From NCBI GenBank assembly GCA_052273485.1, contig DAVZID010000004.1:1-64000 (forward strand): a stretch of DNA of 64,000 bases, read 5' to 3'. The translations under genes were made by a program, and so were the position numbers. This DNA is from Anthropogastromicrobium sp052273485. Its GTDB lineage: Bacteria > Bacillota > Clostridia > Lachnospirales > Lachnospiraceae. The first letter of the stretch is position 1; each line of letters begins with the position of its first letter. Under the pieces are notes generated by a model. It did no database searches. It saw nothing but the letters and a program-made list of their open reading frames with translations, and was not told where the DNA came from. Shown piece after piece: positions 43,125 through 54,026 of the stretch.

Positions 43125-45785
43125 TCAAATCCTGTTTTTAAGCGTTGCCTGCATTCGATACAATGTATTAAGTGCATCGAGCGGCGTCATGTTCGCAATT
43201 TCAAGCTTCTTGATCTCTTCAATAATGGAATCGTCCTTTACGGTATCAAAAAGCGTCAGCTGGTTGGCATCGACCTCATCTGGTCTGGACACACGCTTTT
43301 TGGATGGTGTTGCCTGCATCTGAGCAATCTCTCTTGCACGCGCTGCAATATCTGCATCCGTCAGCTCCTCAACCAATTCCTTTGCTCGGTTGATTACGCG
43401 ATCTGGAACACCGGCGAGCTTTGCAACCTGGATTCCGTAACTGCGGTCTGCACCGCCCTTTACGATCTTTCTTAAGAAAACAATATCATCGCCCTGTTCT
43501 TTTACCGCAATGCAATAGTTGTTGACACCATTTAATGCACCCTCAAGCTCTGTCAGCTCATGGTAATGCGTTGCAAACAGTGTCTTTGCGCCGAGCTGTC
43601 TCGTATCGGCAATGTACTCAACAACTGCCCACGCAATGCTCATACCATCATAAGTACTCGTTCCTCGTCCAATCTCATCTAAGATGATCAGACTCTTCTT
43701 TGTCGCATGACGCAAAATATTGGCCACCTCGTTCATCTCTACCATAAAGGTACTCTGGCCGGACGCCAAATCATCAGACGCACCGACTCTGGTAAAAATA
43801 CGATCACTGATGCAAATATTTGCGGACTTTGCCGGGACAAAGCTTCCGATCTGGGCCATCAGCGCGATCAATGCCACCTGGCGCATATAGGTCGATTTTC
43901 CAGCCATATTCGGGCCGGTGATAATCGAAATACGATTTTTTCCATTGTCGAGCAGCACATCATTTGCCACAAACATATCATTTGGAATCACCTGTTCTAC
44001 AACCGGATGACGTCCACTCTTAATCTCAAGAATGCCCTTCTCGTTAATCTGCGGCTTTACATAATTCTGGCGCTCTGCGACAAATGACAGCGATGCCATA
44101 ACATCAAGAAGCGCAATGGATCTTGCCGTCTTTTGGATGCGCTCCACCTGAGAAGCAACACGATCTCTTACATCACAGAAAAGATCATACTCAAGCGCTG
44201 ACAGCTTATCCTCCGCGCCAAGAATCAGATCTTCAAGTTCCTTTAACTCCTGCGTGATAAAACGCTCTGCATTGGTAAGCGTCTGTTTTCTTGTGTAATC
44301 CTCTGGCACCATATCCTTAAAGGAATTGGTTACTTCGATATAATAACCAAATACTTTGTTGTAACGGACACGCAACGTCTTAATTCCAGTGCGCTCGCGC
44401 TCCTTTGTCTCAAGCTCAGATAGCCATGTCTTTCCCTCCGTCTTTGAACGGCGCAGCTTGTCTACGTCTTCGTTGTAGCCATCTTTAATGATTCCACCCT
44501 CGCGGATGACAAGCGGCGGATCCTCTGCAATCGCACTGCTGATCAGACTTTCAAGGTCTTCCAGCGTATCAAGATTTTCATACAACTCCTTTAATAGTGC
44601 GCCCTTAAATCCTGCCAGCTGCTGCTTGATCGGCGGAAGCATCTTGAGTGATGCCGCAAATGCAAGCAGATCTCTCGGGTTGGCTGTCTTATAGCTGATA
44701 CGGCCTGCCAGACGCTCCAGATCATAGACTGGCTGAAGGTATTCTCGAATCTCTTCTCTTGTCACATATTCATTTAAAAGCTCTTCAATCGCTTCCTGTC
44801 TCTTTAAGATCATCGCGCGGTCAATTAATGGCTGCTCAAGAAAGCTGCGAAGCAGTCTTGCCCCCATCGCCGTCTTTGTCTTATCGAGTACCCACAAAAG
44901 GCTTCCGCGCTTTTCCTTCTCACGAAGCGTCTCCGTCAGCTCCAGATTACGGCGTGTGGATGTATCCACAATCATGTAACAGCCTGTCGTGTATGGCTGA
45001 ATGTTCGTGATATGAGGCATTGTGCTCTTTTGCGTATCATACAGATACTGCATCAGCGCACCAGCGGATATCATTCCGGCATCGTAATCCTCAAGACCAA
45101 TTCCAAGAAGGGAGTTCGTATGGAAATGGTCAAGTAGAATCTTCTTTGCATTGTCTTCCTTATAATACCAGGAATCTGGTGTTGACACCGTAAAATGCAG
45201 CCTGTCTTTTAATTCATCCAGATTTTCTCCGCTTAATTCAAACAAATCATTGCATATTACCTCTGCCGGTGTAAACTTAAACAGCTCATCCTCTAACTGC
45301 TCTTTTGTTTTTAGCTCGGTCAGATAAAATTCACCTGTTGATACATCACACGTACTTACTCCGTAAATGCCACCCACATAGGCAATTGACATAATGTAAT
45401 TGTTCTTTGTTTCATCAAGTGCCTTATTGTCACAAATTGTTCCCGGTGTCACCACACGGATAACCTCACGCTTTACAAGACCCTTTGCAAGCTTCGGATC
45501 TTCCATCTGCTCTGCAATAGCGACACGATAGCCTTTTTTTACCAAACGATCTATGTAATTGTCGGCTGCATGAAAAGGAACTCCGCACATAGGTGCCCGT
45601 TCCTCTAGTCCGCATTCTTTTCCTGTTAACGTAATCTCCAGTGCCTTTGATGCAGTAATCGCATCATCAAAAAACATTTCATAAAAATCACCCAGTCTGT
45701 AAAATAAAATACAGCCAGGATACTGATCCTTTGTCTCAAAGTACTTCTGCATCATCGGCGACAGTTTCGCCCTGTTGATTTCCAT
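43125..45785 (-). CDS. mutS: DNA mismatch repair protein MutS
   Basis: MutS recognises base mismatches and small loops. The 886 residues match MutS1. The mismatch-binding domain begins with YPGCILFYRLGDFYEMFFDD, which contains the Phe-x-Glu mismatch-contact pattern as FYEMF (about residues 32-36). The ATPase has GPNMAGKSTYMRQVALIALM and LIILDEIGRGTSTYDGMSIA, then ATHYHELTELE. It lies between miaB and mutL in one leftward operon. Confidence 0.97.
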   Translation of the reverse strand: MEINRAKLSPMMQKYFETKDQYPGCILFYRLGDFYEMFFDDAITASKALEITLTGKECGLEERAPMCGVPFHAADNYIDRLVKKGYRVAIAEQMEDPKLAKGLVKREVIRVVTPGTICDNKALDETKNNYIMSIAYVGGIYGVSTCDVSTGEFYLTELKTKEQLEDELFKFTPAEVICNDLFELSGENLDELKDRLHFTVSTPDSWYYKEDNAKKILLDHFHTNSLLGIGLEDYDAGMISAGALMQYLYDTQKSTMPHITNIQPYTTGCYMIVDTSTRRNLELTETLREKEKRGSLLWVLDKTKTAMGARLLRSFLEQPLIDRAMILKRQEAIEELLNEYVTREEIREYLQPVYDLERLAGRISYKTANPRDLLAFAASLKMLPPIKQQLAGFKGALLKELYENLDTLEDLESLISSAIAEDPPLVIREGGIIKDGYNEDVDKLRRSKTEGKTWLSELETKERERTGIKTLRVRYNKVFGYYIEVTNSFKDMVPEDYTRKQTLTNAERFITQELKELEDLILGAEDKLSALEYDLFCDVRDRVASQVERIQKTARSIALLDVMASLSFVAERQNYVKPQINEKGILEIKSGRHPVVEQVIPNDMFVANDVLLDNGKNRISIITGPNMAGKSTYMRQVALIALMAQIGSFVPAKSANICISDRIFTRVGASDDLASGQSTFMVEMNEVANILRHATKKSLIILDEIGRGTSTYDGMSIAWAVVEYIADTRQLGAKTLFATHYHELTELEGALNGVNNYCIAVKEQGDDIVFLRKIVKGGADRSYGIQVAKLAGVPDRVINRAKELVEELTDADIAARAREIAQMQATPSKKRVSRPDEVDANQLTLFDTVKDDSIIEEIKKLEIANMTPLDALNTLYRMQATLKNRI

Positions 45786-45894
45786 TTACTTATGCCTCTC
45801 TTACTGTAAATTGTTGCTGTCCATTTGCAAAACTGCACACAGTCTGATAGCGGCTATCGTAACCGTCAGCCGCTATCTCCTCTTATCTTATGCG

Positions 45895-47376
45895 TTATTC
45901 CACAAGCTCTCCCAAATAGTAAAAGCCTTTGGACTCTATCATTTTTACTTTGCAGATCGTTCCGATCAATGAACTATCTCCCTTAAAATGAACCACTGTG
46001 TTATTGCTGAGACGTCCTGATACCATAGATGGATCTTTCTCATTAACCTCTTCTACCAACACCTCAAGTGTTTTCCCAGTATCGCGGCTGCACTGAGTTG
46101 TCGCAATAGACTGAACAAGCTTTAACAGGCGGTCAAAACGATCTTTTACCACTTCCTCTGGTATCTGATCATCCATTGCAGCAGCCGGTGTTCCTGTACG
46201 CTTTGAATAAATAAAAGTAAATGCACTGTCATACTGCACCTTGCGTACTACATCCATTGTATCTTCAAAATCTTCCTCAGTCTCACCCGGGAAGCCAACA
46301 ATAATATCTGTAGTCAAAGAAAGGTCTGGAATTTCACGGCGGAGCTTTGCTGCCAACTCCAAATATTGCTCCTTGTCATACTTTCGGTTCATGAGTTTTA
46401 AAATACGACTGCTTCCAGACTGAAGCGGCAAATGTAAGTGACGACAAATCTTTTTGGAATTTTTCATCACTTCAATTAATTCATCTGACAGATCCTTCGG
46501 ATGCGAGGTCATAAAACGAATCCAACGAAGTCCTTCGATCTGCTCTACCTGCTGTAAAAGCTGTGCAAATGTAATCGGATTATCAAGTGTCTTTCCATAT
46601 GAATTTACATTCTGACCAAGAAGCATAACCTCTACTACACCATCTGCTACTAACTGCTTAATTTCTTTGATAATCTCCTCTGGCTGTCTGCTTCTCTCTC
46701 TTCCACGCACATATGGCACAATACAGTAGCTGCAGAAATTGTTGCAGCCATACATAATGTTGACACCACACTTAAAGGTATATTTACGGACAGCAGGAAG
46801 ATCCTCTACAATTTGATCAGTTCCTTCCCATACATCAATTACCTGTTCTTTTTTAGTAAATGCCTGATATAACAGCTCTGCAAGTTTAAATATGTTATGG
46901 GTTCCAAATACAATATCAACAAAGCGATAGCTGCTGCGAATCTTTGCAACCTCATCTGGCTCCTGCATCATGCATCCGCAGATAGCAAGCATACGATGTG
47001 GGGCATTCTTCTTTCTGCCCTGATACATTCCCAAATGACCGTATACCTTCTGATTTGCATTCTCACGCACGGTACAGGTATTCATGATCAGAAAATCGGC
47101 AGCCTTCTCGTCCTCTGTCTCCTCGTATCCGATCTGCTCCAAAATACCAAGCAGTTTTTCAGAGTCCTTTGCGTTCATCTGGCAGCCAAATGTGGCAATA
47201 TGAACACTCAGGCTTCTTCCCAGCTCTTCAGACTTCTTTTTTACATACTCTCTGTCTTTCGCCATGAAATAGAGCTGTCTGTTCGGTTCCGTCTCCGGTG
47301 CCGGAACAGTCGTATCTACCATGTTGATATCAATTCCGGTTAAATCGGAAACGTTTCTCAAATCTATTAAATCCAT
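45895..47376 (-). CDS. miaB: tRNA-2-methylthio-N6-dimethylallyladenosine synthase
   Basis: MiaB is a radical-SAM methylthiotransferase that acts on i6A37 made by MiaA. The 493 residues include an N-terminal UPF0004 domain with its auxiliary-cluster cysteines (ATFGCQMNAKDSE, MNTCTVRENA, ICGCMMQ), the radical SAM motif CNNFCSYCIVPYVRG (CxxxCxxC), and a C-terminal TRAM domain (LSNNTVVHFKG). The N-terminal 45 residues are a typical clostridial extension. It is the first gene of the miaB-mutS-mutL-miaA operon, which thus joins both steps of one tRNA modification. Confidence 0.97.
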   Translation of the reverse strand: MDLIDLRNVSDLTGIDINMVDTTVPAPETEPNRQLYFMAKDREYVKKKSEELGRSLSVHIATFGCQMNAKDSEKLLGILEQIGYEETEDEKAADFLIMNTCTVRENANQKVYGHLGMYQGRKKNAPHRMLAICGCMMQEPDEVAKIRSSYRFVDIVFGTHNIFKLAELLYQAFTKKEQVIDVWEGTDQIVEDLPAVRKYTFKCGVNIMYGCNNFCSYCIVPYVRGRERSRQPEEIIKEIKQLVADGVVEVMLLGQNVNSYGKTLDNPITFAQLLQQVEQIEGLRWIRFMTSHPKDLSDELIEVMKNSKKICRHLHLPLQSGSSRILKLMNRKYDKEQYLELAAKLRREIPDLSLTTDIIVGFPGETEEDFEDTMDVVRKVQYDSAFTFIYSKRTGTPAAAMDDQIPEEVVKDRFDRLLKLVQSIATTQCSRDTGKTLEVLVEEVNEKDPSMVSGRLSNNTVVHFKGDSSLIGTICKVKMIESKGFYYLGELVE

Positions 47377-47444
47377 GTTATTCCTTTCAAGGGTTGGTTG
47401 TTTTGACTTTTTTGCCCTTCAAATGGCAGAAAAAGATATATTGT

Positions 47445-47473
47445 ATATTACACTCAGCAATTTAAAATGTCAA
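47445..47473 (-). promoter_or_regulatory. Sigma-A promoter of the miaB-mutS-mutL operon
   Basis: On the minus strand a perfect TTGACA (47473-47468) and TAATAT (47450-47445) are 17 bases apart. The -35 box overlaps the last codons of the preceding small gene. The predicted start near 47438 gives a leader of about 60 bases. Confidence 0.65.
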
Positions 47474-47800
47474 GGTTATTTCGGGGGGATTTCCTATGTG
47501 TGTGGCTCGGTTAGCTGTTAGAGTTCGCAAAGATATGTTACGAAACCCCTTCGGTGCAATGGTTTCTAGGTATCCTTGAAAATACTTAATTTCAACTTCC
47601 GAAAACCCAACAATATTTTCCCATCTATAATCAGGCAGCCAGCAAGATGCTGAACGAATTTTTCCATTAACTGCTTTTTTGATGCGAACTTCAACCTGTT
47701 CGCCACCATTTTTTTCTAGTACTTCCGAATGTATAATTTTGGTATTATCATTCAGTGTCAAAAACTGATAGAACCTAGCATCTCTTTTATTTTTTACCAT
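47462..47800 (-). CDS. Hypothetical protein at the distal edge of the CRISPR array
   Basis: The 112-residue protein has no signal peptide or membrane helix. Visible segments are ARFYQFLTLNDNTKIIHSEV, a basic EVRIKKAVNGKIRSASCWLP stretch, and YRWENIVGFSEVEIKYFQGY; the last 20 residues look less structured. I do not recognise the family. The site before its ATG is weak (AAGAGATGA). It lies between miaB and the oldest end of the CRISPR array and is not an obvious cas accessory. Confidence 0.55.
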   Translation of the reverse strand: MVKNKRDARFYQFLTLNDNTKIIHSEVLEKNGGEQVEVRIKKAVNGKIRSASCWLPDYRWENIVGFSEVEIKYFQGYLETIAPKGFRNISLRTLTANRATHIGNPPEITLTF

Positions 47801-47953
47801 AAGTCATCTCTTCTTCTGCCGCTATTGGTAACTTATCTGTTTCTTCAAAATTATTTATCAGCATAGACGACACAATAAGAATCTATTGATGATTCATCTG
47901 ATTTTGTAACAAAATACAGAAAGAAAGATCGAAATAATCTCAAGCCACATTGC

Positions 47954-47977
47954 AAAATCGCCCCTAAAGGGGGGGCG
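47954..47977 (-). terminator. Possible terminator of the CRISPR precursor RNA
   Basis: On the minus strand CGCCCC and GGGGCG form a 6-bp stem around a CCCTTTA loop and are followed by ATTTTGC. It is 33 bp beyond the last (leader-distal) repeat, where the pre-crRNA should end. The rest of the stretch 47801-48009 shows no gene. Confidence 0.45.
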
Positions 47978-48009
47978 GAGCTTCCTTATCAAATCTGTGA
48001 AAGAGGAAG

Positions 48010-51000
48010 ATTTCAATCCACACCTTCCTTGCGGAAGGTGACTTCAATACTTCGTCACTGTCATATGGCGGTACTTATTTCAATCCACACCTTCCTTGCG
48101 GAAGGTGACATACGCCGGTAGAGGTTATCGAAAAGGTTATAGTATTTCAATCCACACCTTCCTTGCGGAAGGTGACCCGTCTTCAGCGTAATCGACCGTA
48201 CTGGAAGCGTTATTTCAATCCACACCTTCCTTGCGGAAGGTGACACGGCAACTGGACGAACCGTGGCAACGTGAACGTATTTCAATCCACACCTTCCTTG
48301 CGGAAGGTGACAAGCAGGCAGTTGATACCCTGATCGGGTACACAAAATTTCAATCCACACCTTCCTTGCGGAAGGTGACGGCGCAGGACTTCTGGAAAGA
48401 CTGGGACGCAAAGATTTCAATCCACACCTTCCTTGCGGAAGGTGACTTTTCGGGCAAACAAAGAAGAGATAGAGTATCTGATTTCAATCCACACCTTCCT
48501 TGCGGAAGGTGACGTCAATGACACCGGCGCTACCTGGTTATATAGCTTATTTCAATCCACACCTTCCTTGCGGAAGGTGACAATACCGGACTGGGCGGAA
48601 ACAACAGACGAATTTATTTCAATCCACACCTTCCTTGCGGAAGGTGACCAGAGGTGTGCATCCCGGATACGATGCTAGAGAATATTTCAATCCACACCTT
48701 CCTTGCGGAAGGTGACCCGTGCGTTTCATAATCGTAATCGTAGCCATAAGATTTCAATCCACACCTTCCTTGCGGAAGGTGACCGACTACGACGATCCAT
48801 ACAGTGAGATCATCGCGATTTCAATCCACACCTTCCTTGCGGAAGGTGACATAGTTACAATGATACCTGCTAAAAATCCACCAATATTTCAATCCACACC
48901 TTCCTTGCGGAAGGTGACGTGGAGCTGAGCCGTGATATTGCAGCATGGCAAATTTCAATCCACACCTTCCTTGCGGAAGGTGACCCGTGCGTTTCATAAT
49001 CGTAATCGTAGCCATAAGATTTCAATCCACACCTTCCTTGCGGAAGGTGACCGACTACGACGATCCATACAGTGAGATCATCGCGATTTCAATCCACACC
49101 TTCCTTGCGGAAGGTGACAACCCACGGGTCTATGAAATAGGTGAGTGGGAAATATTTCAATCCACACCTTCCTTGCGGAAGGTGACGTTAACTAAGCCAT
49201 ATATGGTAAAGGTAACACCAATTTCAATCCACACCTTCCTTGCGGAAGGTGACGGCGGACAATTCCCAGGCCGAGGCGGTAAAAGCCATTTCAATCCACA
49301 CCTTCCTTGCGGAAGGTGACCCATCTGACACGATTTCAGCAGGAGCTGATCAAGATTTCAATCCACACCTTCCTTGCGGAAGGTGACGAGAGCAGGAAAA
49401 GAAAGGAGATAACTTAGATGATTTCAATCCACACCTTCCTTGCGGAAGGTGACGGAGACTCCTTGTCGCCTGCATCCGAAGTTACACGATTTCAATCCAC
49501 ACCTTCCTTGCGGAAGGTGACGAATGTTACTGCCGGAGCGGGGACCAATGTATATATTTCAATCCACACCTTCCTTGCGGAAGGTGACTGGCAAAATTTA
49601 TTGAACTGGAAGCTGATGTAACAATTTCAATCCACACCTTCCTTGCGGAAGGTGACGTTATGTATCTTTGGGTACGCGTCAAAGTCTGTATTTCAATCCA
49701 CACCTTCCTTGCGGAAGGTGACGTTGTAATCCCGGTCGATGATGTAATCTGACGGATTTCAATCCACACCTTCCTTGCGGAAGGTGACTTGGAACCGCTT
49801 GTGAAAAATATCAAATCGCAAACAATTTCAATCCACACCTTCCTTGCGGAAGGTGACGCTTTGTTCCTCCTTCTCGGTGTGATCGAGCTGAGATTTCAAT
49901 CCACACCTTCCTTGCGGAAGGTGACCAGATACAGGGCTTGAAATGCACCATATTTTCGGGGATTTCAATCCACACCTTCCTTGCGGAAGGTGACCGTCAA
50001 TCACTTCTGTTCTGATCTCTCCAAATTCTATTTCAATCCACACCTTCCTTGCGGAAGGTGACCATGATACGCAGGCTTAGTGCTGCGATCAGCAAGATTT
50101 CAATCCACACCTTCCTTGCGGAAGGTGACGCCGCCAAAGATAACACACCCAACAATCAGATATATTTCAATCCACACCTTCCTTGCGGAAGGTGACCCTG
50201 CTGCATCCAAGCTTTTTACAAGATCTTCAAATTTCAATCCACACCTTCCTTGCGGAAGGTGACTCTACTGCAACATTATCCATATAGGTATAACAATCAT
50301 TTCAATCCACACCTTCCTTGCGGAAGGTGACCATAGGTCTTTGCTGTCTTCACCTGATCAGCCTATTTCAATCCACACCTTCCTTGCGGAAGGTGACCGA
50401 GTGTTCCCAAAAGTGTTATGCTGCAAAAATTATTTCAATCCACACCTTCCTTGCGGAAGGTGACCGAGTGTTCCCAAAAGTGTTATGCTGCAAAAATTAT
50501 TTCAATCCACACCTTCCTTGCGGAAGGTGACGGACGCACCACATGGGCCTGTTGCCGAGGATGCACCATTTCAATCCACACCTTCCTTGCGGAAGGTGAC
50601 GTTGTAATCCCGGTCGATGATGTAATCTGACGGATTTCAATCCACACCTTCCTTGCGGAAGGTGACCAAAAGCGAATATAAAAACTTTAGTGCCACACCG
50701 ATTTCAATCCACACCTTCCTTGCGGAAGGTGACCAAATCAGTTGATGAACTAAAGAGTGATTTAGTAATTTCAATCCACACCTTCCTTGCGGAAGGTGAC
50801 AGAAAATCCAGTAACCAAATTTATCAGATAATTTATTTCAATCCACACCTTCCTTGCGGAAGGTGACGTTCCGTACTGAGTCGGAATCACTTCCAAACCA
50901 ATTTCAATCCACACCTTCCTTGCGGAAGGTGACCGATCTAGGCACACGATTATTTGCCACACGAGAGATTTCAATCCACACCTTCCTTGCGGAAGGTGAC

Positions 51001-53893
51001 GTATATGTGCAAGCACGGCAGGCACAGTATATGATTTCAATCCACACCTTCCTTGCGGAAGGTGACAAGCCCACGCCATTAGATACAGAGGTAGGGCGGT
51101 GATTTCAATCCACACCTTCCTTGCGGAAGGTGACTGATATGGACTTTGAATATGGAAAGGAAGAGAAAAATTTCAATCCACACCTTCCTTGCGGAAGGTG
51201 ACGCCCAAGATATTGCTTTCCTAACCATATAGCCATTATTTCAATCCACACCTTCCTTGCGGAAGGTGACCGCTTTCTTACTTCGACTTTCAACGCTGCT
51301 GCGATTTCAATCCACACCTTCCTTGCGGAAGGTGACGATACCTGCTACACATAAGTGCCGTGGGTATCACAATTTCAATCCACACCTTCCTTGCGGAAGG
51401 TGACTTGGAATTGCCTTATGATTAAGCTTTGTACCATCTATTTCAATCCACACCTTCCTTGCGGAAGGTGACAACAGCCGGTGCCGTGAGCGTGGAACAC
51501 ATGCAGATTTCAATCCACACCTTCCTTGCGGAAGGTGACCCTTTCGATATTAACTATATCACACCCTAAAAAATTTCAATCCACACCTTCCTTGCGGAAG
51601 GTGACCCGAACAGGCATTAGCACGTTGTTCGGTTACTGGGAATTTCAATCCACACCTTCCTTGCGGAAGGTGACAAGCCCACGCCATTAGATACAGAGGT
51701 AGGGCGGTGATTTCAATCCACACCTTCCTTGCGGAAGGTGACTGATATGGACTTTGAATATGGAAAGGAAGAGAAAAATTTCAATCCACACCTTCCTTGC
51801 GGAAGGTGACGGCAAGACAGATGAAGAAATCAAAGCCACAAGAATTTCAATCCACACCTTCCTTGCGGAAGGTGACCGACTAAAAGCGATATATTTAATC
51901 TTTTACGAAATTTCAATCCACACCTTCCTTGCGGAAGGTGACCAAAGCTGCGTTAGTCGAGTTTAATAAGTTTGCAGAATTTCAATCCACACCTTCCTTG
52001 CGGAAGGTGACAGGTGATCAGCGAGTCACCACTAAAAATCAATGTAATTTCAATCCACACCTTCCTTGCGGAAGGTGACAACTTTTCGTCCCTGATAGGT
52101 GTCAAACTCAACAATTTCAATCCACACCTTCCTTGCGGAAGGTGACAGGGTTACGGTTGGTTACGGTTAAGGTTACGGTTATTTCAATCCACACCTTCCT
52201 TGCGGAAGGTGACGAGCTGATGATATTCCGTTTGACGGTTTACTGACAATTTCAATCCACACCTTCCTTGCGGAAGGTGACCTACTACTCTACTCTGTTG
52301 GGGAATTTTGGCGAATTTCAATCCACACCTTCCTTGCGGAAGGTGACGTAACTTTTAAGTTACATTTTCATTATAGTTAATATTTCAATCCACACCTTCC
52401 TTGCGGAAGGTGACCGCCTGCTCGATCTCTGCATTGATCTGATATAATATTTCAATCCACACCTTCCTTGCGGAAGGTGACTAACCTGGGTCGCTAAGAA
52501 GGAAGAGTTTAAGCAATTTCAATCCACACCTTCCTTGCGGAAGGTGACGTACACGCATACAACAGACGGCTATTTAATCCGATTTCAATCCACACCTTCC
52601 TTGCGGAAGGTGACATTGTTGGGAGAGACACAAGAAAACAAAGCAAAAAATTTCAATCCACACCTTCCTTGCGGAAGGTGACCCAAAAGGCCAGACCGGT
52701 CGGAAACACCCGAAAGATTTCAATCCACACCTTCCTTGCGGAAGGTGACTGCTTAAAAACCAGTTATATGTGCCAGGCTCAAATTTCAATCCACACCTTC
52801 CTTGCGGAAGGTGACTTGCAGGAATTAGCGATAATCCTACGCTCACTTGATTTCAATCCACACCTTCCTTGCGGAAGGTGACTACGGCAAGGGTGGGGCG
52901 ATCGCGATCCACTTAATATTTCAATCCACACCTTCCTTGCGGAAGGTGACGTATTCATAGATCCCGATATACTTTTCATTTTTCAATTTCAATCCACACC
53001 TTCCTTGCGGAAGGTGACTATTGGAGCTATGCTTAACATAGGGTATAAGTTTATTTCAATCCACACCTTCCTTGCGGAAGGTGACTTCCAGAACCTCCGA
53101 CACCTCAGCGTGGATCAGCATTTCAATCCACACCTTCCTTGCGGAAGGTGACGCGGTATATCAGGAGATTGCGTATCAGAACACTGATTTCAATCCACAC
53201 CTTCCTTGCGGAAGGTGACTTACTGCGGCGATTATCAGTACAATCGCTTAAAAATTTCAATCCACACCTTCCTTGCGGAAGGTGACATCTTTTTCTACGC
53301 CGCCAATAGAAAAGGCAGGGTATTTCAATCCACACCTTCCTTGCGGAAGGTGACGTAAGAGGCTTTTACAGAAGGAGCAAAACTGGAAAATTTCAATCCA
53401 CACCTTCCTTGCGGAAGGTGACGGGACTTCCAGTGATTTTAAGTTGTGCCGTAGCATTTCAATCCACACCTTCCTTGCGGAAGGTGACACAAAGGCAATG
53501 GAAAAACGGTTTGCTTGTACAGATTTCAATCCACACCTTCCTTGCGGAAGGTGACCAATCAGCCATACGATCTTCGAGTACAGCTGATTATTTCAATCCA
53601 CACCTTCCTTGCGGAAGGTGACAAGCGCCATTGCTTGCCAAGAAAACGAGCCAAACAATTTCAATCCACACCTTCCTTGCGGAAGGTGACGTTGTCTACA
53701 AAGTAAACGATAAGGATCTGTTACAATTTCAATCCACACCTTCCTTGCGGAAGGTGACGACATTTGATCCTTGAAGAAATCAAAGAATATGCCATTTCAA
53801 TCCACACCTTCCTTGCGGAAGGTGACCTGAATTTGCCAGCATGGCAAGACACGGATTCATATTTCAATCCACACCTTCCTTGCGGAAGGTGAC
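48010..53893 (-). CRISPR. Type I-C CRISPR array, 88 repeats and 87 spacers
   Basis: A 33-bp repeat recurs every 66-69 bp, giving spacers of 33-36 bp; I counted 88 repeat starts from 48010 to 53861. On the plus strand the repeat starts ATTTCAATCC and ends GGAAGGTGAC. Read on the minus strand, the transcribed sense, it starts GTCACCTTCC, has an 8-bp stem (CACCTTCC and GGAAGGTG) closed by a GCAA tetraloop, and ends in the 11-base handle TGGATTGAAAT, as expected for Cas5c processing. All copies look identical by eye, including the distal one. The leader and cas2 lie at the right end, so the newest spacers should be near 53.8 kb. Six spacers are exact duplicates. Confidence 0.99.
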
Positions 53894-53980
53894 ATCAAAA
53901 ATATCTATAATTATTTTTTTATAATGCATATTTTTATGCATTATATTTTATCCTACTTATAGATTTTGCTTCTTTTCTTC

Positions 53981-54009
53981 ACTCTAGCACATAGTTGTGC
54001 ATTTTTCAA
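53981..54009 (-). promoter_or_regulatory. Candidate promoter of the CRISPR precursor RNA
   Basis: On the minus strand TTGAAA (54009-54004) and TAGAGT (53986-53981) are 17 bases apart, about 90 bp before the first repeat. A perfect TATAAT nearer the array (in AAATATAATGC) lacks a good -35 and is the alternative. Confidence 0.4.
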
Positions 54010-54026
54010 TTAATTTTTTAATATTT

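Noticed and set aside
48061..53706. Many open frames on both strands with repeating TFLAEGD or RKVWIEI peptides
   Set aside because: They are translations of the CRISPR repeat and spacers, with no ribosome binding sites and no real protein family.
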